A DNA stretch of 64,000 nucleotides, taken from Chromobacterium violaceum ATCC 12472 (lineage in GTDB: Bacteria; Pseudomonadota; Gammaproteobacteria; Burkholderiales; Chromobacteriaceae). The stretch lies in contig NC_005085.1 of the NCBI RefSeq assembly GCF_000007705.1, forward strand, positions 2,737,752-2,801,751, given 5' to 3'. Shown here piece by piece: positions 53,691 through 61,800 of the stretch (its first letter is position 1; each line of letters starts with the position of its first letter). Under the pieces are notes generated by a model. It was not told the origin of the DNA and ran no database searches. It saw only the letters and a program-made list of their open reading frames with translations. Both the position numbers and the translations under genes were made by a program.

Positions 53691-54212
53691 TCATAGTTCG
53701 GTTTGACTTGGCCTCATGCGCCACAGGATAGGCAGACCCCGGCGATGATGGAGGACGACCGCCGCGATATGGGCGATTACCGCCAGGGCCAACACCGCAT
53801 TGCTGGCGAAATGAACCCGCGCGAATCCGCGCGTCAGCGATCCAGGCGGCAGCGGCGCGGCCAGGGTGAACCAGCCAAACACATCCACCGCGCGCTCCAT
53901 CATCAACATGCCGCTGAGCAAGGACAGGGATCCCAGTGCGTACAACGCCAAGTGCCCGCGGCGAGCCATTTTCCATCCGCGCGCCGGCATGCTCGCCGGC
54001 GGCGGCATGCGGAAACGGATTCGGTTGAGCAAGCGCAACAACCAGAACGGGACCAGCAAGGTGGTCAGCGCGACGTTCAGCGGCGGCACGGCTTTGGCCA
54101 GGGCCGGCGGCAGAGTGCCGGAGGCCAGCGCGAATCCGCTCAGTAGCGCCCACAGCATGACGGCGGCGCACAACCAATGCAGCGCCATCGCCAAAGGGGG
54201 ATAACGTTTCAT
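53691..54212 (-). CDS. Cytochrome b561-type membrane protein
   Basis: Four-helix haem protein of 173 residues. Likely haem ligands are His in the first (ALHWLCAAV) helix and His residues in helices 3 and 4 (RGHLALYALG, VHFASNAVLALAVIAHIAAVVLHH). It carries electrons from quinol and is similar to the YceJ/CybB group. Start 54212 follows GGAGTATTC; the frame is open upstream. The 53479-53690 gap before the small secreted protein gene contains nothing recognised. Confidence 0.8.
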   Translation of the reverse strand: MKRYPPLAMALHWLCAAVMLWALLSGFALASGTLPPALAKAVPPLNVALTTLLVPFWLLRLLNRIRFRMPPPASMPARGWKMARRGHLALYALGSLSLLSGMLMMERAVDVFGWFTLAAPLPPGSLTRGFARVHFASNAVLALAVIAHIAAVVLHHRRGLPILWRMRPSQTEL

Positions 54213-54236
54213 GAATACTCCAATCGGCAGGATGGA

Positions 54237-54258
54237 GGGAAGCGGCATGCCGCCTCCC
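54237..54258 (-). terminator. Hairpin after the LPMO gene
   Basis: Inverted repeat GGGAGGCGGC-AT-GCCGCTTCCC on the minus strand, with one G-U pair, 25 bp past the LPMO stop. No T-run, so termination is uncertain. Confidence 0.4.
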
Positions 54259-54283
54259 GAACCCTCTCCAAGCGCGCCTTTAT

Positions 54284-55444
54284 TTAGACGGGAGTCCACA
54301 GCGCCGGCGTGGTGGACGGCGTCCAACCCGCGCCAACCCAAGCGGTATGAGCCTGCAGACAGCGGTAACGGCGATTCTGATAGCTGACGACCTGTCCTAC
54401 GGCGTAGGCGACGCCTTCGCGCCATGCATCGCCGGCAGGCGGCGGCGTAACCCCGTCATCGCCTTTCTTGATGTCGATCTGGTACCGATAGCCGCTATAG
54501 CGCTCATTCAGCCACACGCGGTTGGCGGTGGCGCTGCGGACCGGGTTGATCGTGACGGTGCGTTGCTTGCTGCTGATCACGCCGATGCGGCCGATCTGGG
54601 AGCTGGCGTTGACCTTGACGCCCAGCTCGTACGGCCAGTTGGCCGCCTGGCCGGTCGTGGCGCTCAGATCCACCTTGTGGCTCTCCACATCGCGACCGCT
54701 GCCGTCGAAGATGCGCAGCGTCACCGAACTCTTGTTCGGCAGGTTCTCGTGAGCGGTCACACTGCCCACTTCCTTCCACGGATTGGAGATCGGCGGCGGC
54801 TCCGGCTGCGGGCCGCCGTTGCCGAAGTTGACGTCGGAGCAGGAGTAAAAGGCCTCTTCGCTATCCGAACGCTTCCACACGTTGTAGATGATGTGGCGGC
54901 CGGTTTTGCCGGTCGGCAGCTTCATGGTCATGTGATAGCGCTGGCTGGCGTCCAGCGGCGGATTGCCGTTATAGGTGCCAAACAGTTCCAGATCAGACCA
55001 CTTGAGCGGCTGGCTCGGATTCCAGCCGTTCTTGGTCACATAAAACCGGAAGTATTTGGTGGCATGCGGAGCCGGCGCTTTATAGATGAACTCGAAATTG
55101 CCGCTGGCGTTCGGCACGATATTGGTGGCGGGCCAGTCGGTGCGCGCCAGGTTGAAACCCTTGAATTTCGACTGGCCGGCCGCGCACAGCATGCCATCGG
55201 GAACCACGGCTTGATGATTGTCGCCAGGCGGGTTTTGATTGATGCCGTTCCAGTCGTACATCGCCTGCGTGCCGCCGACGCGCTTGGCTTCCTGGCAGGC
55301 CGGCGTCTTCGGCGATTCCGCGCCCTCCTGATAGCAGCTGTAGACCCGGTTGACGGGCACCTCCATGGTGCCGTGCGCCCATGACGCGCCGCTCAAGCCT
55401 GCCAAGGCGATACCAATGCCCGCGGGCATGAAAGCTAATTTCAT
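54284..55444 (-). CDS. AA10 lytic polysaccharide monooxygenase with chitin-binding domain (GbpA/CbpD-like)
   Basis: Secreted copper enzyme of 386 residues that oxidatively cleaves chitin. Signal peptide ends SWA, leaving His24 as the N-terminal ligand of the histidine brace (HGTMEVPVNR); the second His is in YNGNPP...QRYHMTMK or PAPHATKYF. A middle GbpA-type domain (SVTAHENLPNKSSVTL ...) is followed by a CBM5/12 module (WREGVAYAVGQVVSYQNRRYRCLQAHT) typical of chitin binding. Full length. Such proteins also aid adhesion and virulence. It lies between the T3SS locus and the giant toxin-like gene but shows ordinary G+C. Confidence 0.9.
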   Translation of the reverse strand: MKLAFMPAGIGIALAGLSGASWAHGTMEVPVNRVYSCYQEGAESPKTPACQEAKRVGGTQAMYDWNGINQNPPGDNHQAVVPDGMLCAAGQSKFKGFNLARTDWPATNIVPNASGNFEFIYKAPAPHATKYFRFYVTKNGWNPSQPLKWSDLELFGTYNGNPPLDASQRYHMTMKLPTGKTGRHIIYNVWKRSDSEEAFYSCSDVNFGNGGPQPEPPPISNPWKEVGSVTAHENLPNKSSVTLRIFDGSGRDVESHKVDLSATTGQAANWPYELGVKVNASSQIGRIGVISSKQRTVTINPVRSATANRVWLNERYSGYRYQIDIKKGDDGVTPPPAGDAWREGVAYAVGQVVSYQNRRYRCLQAHTAWVGAGWTPSTTPALWTPV

Positions 55445-55856
55445 TTTAAGACCCCTTGATCCGGTATTTGGATACCAAAATTGCGAATGTCATTCACGGC
55501 AAGGCATTGAATACAGCGCATGAACGCGTGGTGTCCCTTGTACTGGCTTATGCCTGTTGAGAGACAGGATTTCATATACCTTGCTCGGTCAAGACCTTAT
55601 CTGATCTCGGGGCCATTTTCTTTTGAAACCAGCCGAATTCTTCTATATTCAGAGCCGGCAAATCAGAAAAATAATAACGGCCATGCCCCTCATGGAACAT
55701 GGCCGCTGTCTGGGTGCTTAAAACTAAGCGACTCTTTGATGAAATGACTGCTCTTCAATTCATAATTATGATTTACTCACCCGGCGATCAAATTATTTGA
55801 TGCCATAATTATATTTTCCAATATCCCGATCATATCCCACTCGCTCCTAACTATGG
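55445..55856. other. A+T-rich gap before the giant ORF stop
   Basis: About 412 bp with no convincing gene. It holds upstream sequence for the LPMO gene and the terminator of the giant gene. Composition drops sharply here, marking the edge of the A+T-rich block. Confidence 0.5.
55665..55705 (-). terminator. Rho-independent terminator of the giant toxin-like gene
   Basis: Hairpin arms CGGCCATG and CATGGCCG with a 12-nt loop, followed on the minus strand by TTATTATTTTTC. It lies about 150 bp past the giant ORF stop. Confidence 0.7.
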
Positions 55857-58800
55857 TTACGATCGTGGTTGTGGTTGGGATTTTAACGATGGGATTTTAA
55901 AAACTGTTCCCTCCGGAAGCTCATCGTCTCTTGAAATGCTGATGTTAAGCAGAATAAATTGCTCCACCTCCGCAGCAGTAACATTAGGAAATGTATTTAT
56001 AAACTTATCTTTCACCTTATAAAAAGTATCACCTGACAGACTCTGATATGTTCCACCAGAAACCATAGCGGTCGATTTCTCTATCGATAAGTTTTCGGAA
56101 GACCCTATCAGTGGGATTTGAAACACTGTCCCCACCGGAAGCTCACCATTTCTTGAAATATGCGTGTTAAGCCAAGAAAATTTCACCACATCCTGAGAAG
56201 TAGCAGTAGGATATTTTCTTATAAATTCGTCTTTCACGGTATAAAAGGTATCACCTGACCGACTCTGATATGTTCCACCAGAAACCATAGTGGAAGTAGG
56301 CTTACCTGATATCTCGACCTGGTCCGTGTGTTGAATCACGGGAATACTAGAAATTGTTCCTTGGCTCGACTGCGGTTGCTGTGTTAACGGTGGGATTTTA
56401 AACACTGTTCCAACCGGAACCTCATTGTTTACATATCTTCTGAAAATATTCGAATTAAGATAAAGAAATTGTGACAAGTCAGAACCACTAGCATTAGGAT
56501 ATGCTTTCCTAAATTCTTCTCTCACCGTATAAAAACTATCACCTGGCTTACTCAGATATTCCCCGCCAGGAACCATGGCGGAAGCAGGCTTATCAATTTC
56601 ATTCAAACTGCTTAACACACCGTTCATTATTGCCTCTTCACCCATGCTTTCCGCAGATTGATCCTTAGACAAATTATTAAGTACGCAAGCACGTATAATT
56701 TTCCAAGCGCCTATTCTTCCATGCGCTGCGATCAGTGCTTGACCCGCAGTCGCATCCATTGCACGCTGCGTCAAATACCCAACCTTCTCAGAATGATTAA
56801 GCGTGCCAAAGTCTATCTTGGCTTTCATTGCGCCTATACTGGCATTTTCATTTATTCGCCCACTGGGATTGGCGCTATATTTTGTTCCTTTAAAATCCAC
56901 CTTCACATTGCCTTCGACCACATTCCATGGGCTCCAGAATTTTGTTTGCCAAACCGGCCTTATATGCAAAAATGGCAAGTGCGTTGCTTGCAAATAGCCA
57001 TTTGGCGCACTAAGATACCCAACCTTAATATTTAAAAGATCCAGCTCTTTCTTCAACCTTACAAGATAATCTCCATCCCCTACATTGCAAGAGTCAAGAC
57101 GCAGAACGCCAACTTCCTTCAGACCATAACTCTGCAGTTTTTCAGCAAGTTGTTTCGGACTGAAATGCTGTGGTAGACCAACCCCTTGGGCTCCCGGATC
57201 GGATGGCCCCGTAATGCTTCCATGAACAGGAATATCCAATCTGTCATTCAGCGTTAGATGAGACAGCGTATCGCTTTTCGGGGGATTTAAAATACTTGTT
57301 GGCCGTGTGGCAGATAGCTCACCAAAGACATTTTCCTGGGGAATTCCATGCTTCGCCATGGAGCTTTTCGCATAATCATCAAACAATGTCCAGTTCCTTC
57401 CCCCCGTATCACCGATCTGGAAAACATATCGTTTTCCTGAGTCAAGGTTAACAGTGCCTTGCATCTCAAAATACTCATCAGCCATGCCGGCTGGCAAGGT
57501 AGAAGCTGTCACGGGTGTACTACCCGCCCCTCCAGGTCTAACCGTAGTTCCCCAAGTAGGCCCGTATTGATTAGTAGGTACATTAGACAGCCATGCCCTG
57601 CTCTGCTCCGGGTACTTTGGAATATGAGAAGGTTTAATTTCTAACCCCAGTGCCCCTGCTATTACGCCGTCATTTCTGCTAAAGCAAAATCCTCCGATGA
57701 TGGTATCGCCTTTTTGTGCATTTATGAGAATATTTTGTACATACTCATCAGTCGCGTGAGCCAAATCAACAACCACAACCCGGTCTCTCACTGCAGGAGG
57801 AAGATTTTGTGTATCCTCCATGGTGAAACGCATTTCTGCATTCAACTCACGATCACGCACTCCATCTGGACTTCCATGAGTGCCTGTCAATATATAAACT
57901 TTGCCGTTAGGATTTTTATTCAACGCATCCATGACCTGGTTATTAACAACTGCACCATTAGTCATGCTAGTTGTTAGGCGCACTTCTGCCCCTTGTCTAT
58001 TTTCAACCCTTTCAAAAACTTGGGCTCTTCGCTCATACAGCCCTTGCTCATTAAGATCGTATTCAATTCTCCCTGCCTTTCCATTCACCACGCCAGAGAC
58101 AGATGGTCTAAGTCCCATAGAACCCTCAACGACTTGAGCGCTTTTATAAGGGTCGGTGAAATTGTTTAATTTATATCCAAACGTACGTTCTGAGGTTTTC
58201 ACCTCCACCCACCACACAGCCAATTTCTCACGCGTCTCAAGGCTATGTTTAAAAGCACCAGACTCTGTTTTACTGATCAACTCTGCATGTATGGCCGCAG
58301 CTAAGCGTTTGTAATCATCCATTTTCGCTTCTGGTGATTTTCTTAAAAATGCCTCACCACCTAAAGCATTTTGCATATCGACCAGCCTGGACAAATCTTG
58401 AGAATGTGGTGGTTTACTTAATAGTGTTCGATTCAGCCCAAGCACTGACTCCAATCGAGCCTTATTCCTTAGCCCCAATGCATTCACATTATCCAGCTTT
58501 GGTTTTAATAAAAAATCGAATTTTTCCGGCTTCCAACTATCTATCTTTTCCCTTAGCGCAGTATCGCCAATGGTAGATGGGCTTGTTCGGAGTTCACTTT
58601 TATAAATCTGTGCACTTTTTTGAGTACTCATCATTTCATCAACCCATCGAGGTTGATTTATCACTTCGCCCACAACAGTAGAGGGCCCACCTGCTGCTTT
58701 AGTGGGATTCGTCAGCAAGTCATCATTTTTTGTAACCTGCATCTTCAGCAGTCTTGTTTCGTAATTGGATAGCATCAATTTTTTCCACTCAGACTCAGGC

Positions 58801-61800
58801 CCAACAAACATCTTGCCGTCAACCATTTCCACACCGGCCCCAATTTCGCTTCCTAATTGCTCTTTTAGTTTGTTAAATTGAGTGATCGACGGATCAATGA
58901 TATAAAATTCATCATTAACCTTTACCCTTATCACAAAATGATTCTCCGGACTATCCATTGCAGCATTCCAACTCAGCAACTGGACAATCTCTGGATCCTT
59001 CCCTTGAGCCTTGGCGCTGCCATACGCTATCTTGGTGACATCTCGACACCGATCAGCTGGATTATCCATGTAAGTCTTCAGTAAGGCGTTGCCTTTAAGA
59101 TCCGTAATCACAGAGTCCAGTTCTTGAGGCGCCTTCCTCGGGACTGCTACCTGCCCCAAACCACCGGCCCGATTTCCAGAGTTAACGACTCGCGGCGGAA
59201 CTGTATCACCGGGGTTCCAGCTGCCGGTATCCGCGTCGTAGTGCACCGGCGTGCCGTCTCCGCCATCGGGTTTCCGTATCCGCCAAGTAGAATGGCTATC
59301 GTCCCGGACCACCTCATAGACGACGTCGTCCTGCTTAATGTAAGTCTTCCCGCCTTTCAAGTAAGTCCCTTGGTTGAGTCCGTCGCGCTCGATCTTGACG
59401 CTGTTCAGGTCAACGCCGCTCACGCCCTCTGTGGGGTCAAGCATCTGCAGCGTACCTTTCTGCCCGGCCCACTGGCCGTGTTCATTCTGTTGAGGTCGTC
59501 TGATATTCAACGGCTGATTGTAATTTTCACGACCGATGTTAGCGGGAATAGGTGGGTTACCCTCTACCCCCAGAGGAGGTCGGGTATTATGCCAAGATGT
59601 TTTCCCGCCACCCAGCACCCCCCCCATCGGCTTGAGGGCTTCCTTCATCTTCTTGAAATGATTGATCACATCCAGAACATCGCCGGCATCCCCAGGAAGG
59701 GAGAGTACGATATCCAATGCAAGGTCTGTTTTCAGCTGCGCTCTCTTGGTGTCATCGTCCTCGATGCTTATCTCTAGTTCGCTCAAGCTATGAGACAACA
59801 AAGTCAAACCGATATTCAAAAAAGCGACACTCTCCAGGCGAAAGAACGGCAGAGTAGCCATTGCCATTCCATTAACAAGCCTCTTACCGGCTGCAGTCAA
59901 GTGCTTTACCCAAACCTCGCCTTCCGTAGAAAACAAAAAATCAACATTATTTTTAGCATCTGAAATTTCAATAGCTGAAAATTGTTCTGCCAACTGATCT
60001 AGTGAATCCACCAAATCAATTTTGAATTTGGGCCCGTAAAAGGTTGGAGCCTCCGTTTGCCCCATCATTAATGCTTGTTGTGACAAAGCGCCTTCATAAC
60101 GAGTGGCGCTAAAAGCATAGGCGTCTTTATCAGTTTCTGTAAAGAATTTGTTTTTATTCAAGTTGAAATTTGGCAAAAGAAACGCTTTGAGATCTTCAGC
60201 ATCCTTTTTAATGCTAGCATCACTAGCACTATTTCTTGGACCATAGTCTTTGTTTGGTTCTACCTCCAACGTTTTCCCGGTCAAGATATTAACCAGTATT
60301 TGCTTTCCTCTACCCTTAGGGATAGCAACAATGCCAACCACCTTGACAGGATCATTTTCCTTGCCAGGGCCACCGGCTTTACTTAGAGCAAAAACAGGAT
60401 CACGGCTATTATTTAGAGTAAAATACCCTGTTTTTATTTTTGAATCTGCCGCATCTTTCAATTCTTTTATATTTTTTTCTTCTCCAATGCGCCGTAGTGT
60501 ATTTTTAATTGTTCCTTTCCAGATTTGCTCGCGAAATACCACAGATTCATTCTGCTCCATGTCGGACAATTTGCGCTGAACACTCTCATGAAGCATTGAC
60601 GTAATCGGGAATGTCTGCCTACCAATATACGGAGTTGTATGGAAAAGAGATTTAATGCTTCGAGGAAGGTCCGTGACTACTGAGACATGGCCATCTCCGA
60701 TGTCATGAACATACGCGCCCCGGGCGAGATCCAACAGCTTGACCTTCATCGGCTGCTCAGGCCCAAAAGTCCCATCAGCTGTAATTGTTTTAATTTTAAT
60801 ATCTACGATAGTGTCAGGCGTAATACTATTTACACCTTTAGTTTTTAAAATTTCACTCAGAGCATTCCAGCTCAACTTCGTTATATTCATCTCATGCGGA
60901 TAAGCTCTGCCATAAATATCATCAACGACCCTTATTTCCTGTTCCGTCATATTGGTCGAACGCTTTAATCCAGAGGCAAGCTGAGTATAAAAATCTCTAG
61001 CCTGATCCTTTGTTACCTCACGCCTCCCGTTCACTATCGGGTGAGCCTCATCATATTCCTTTATCAGATCAAGCAATTCAGGTTCGCGACGTTGGGTGTG
61101 ATGAGATGGCAGGGACGCGAAACTTAACCCGGACGACGTGTCCCTAATCTCTTTATCTTCGTCCAATGAGACAGGCCTTCCTGTCCGCAGATTGTCCAGC
61201 AACGCCATCAAATTGCGGGTCTCCTGCTCTTCCGTACCCACCAAGTGGACCAACTCATGCCGCAGTACGCGTGTCAGGTCGTTTGCGCCTTCCCGGATAA
61301 ATATACGCTGATGGCTGTCATCCCTCTTGACGCATGCATCAAAGTTTGGCTGTCCCTTTTCCGCAGGCCCAAGAATAACCAGCTGATCATCGTTCTCACC
61401 TCCCTTCATATAGGAGCGTATTCTCTTGATCTGGTCTTCACATTGATCTCGCAGTCCCTCAGGCGTTCTACCCATTTTTCTTATCAGATCACGCTGCTTC
61501 GGCGTCAGATTATTCAGTTTGTTTTTTTCCTGCTCCAATTGTTCCAATGCCTCGCTCAAGGCCGAGTCAATGACCCTCTCCTCACTAGGTCGCATTCCGT
61601 CCGGGCCACCACGCCCCCGGCGGACGATATCGGCCGACTGGCTGACCTGCTTCTCCACCGCGTCATCTTTTCCTTGATAAGCACGCGCCTGCGGAGCCGA
61701 TATGGAATCCCATTCTTGGCATGCAACAGCCGCCACGTAAGCCGTCGAAAATGCAGCCTCAAGAGGAAATTTTGTAGCCAGCTTCTTCAGATGCTCTATC

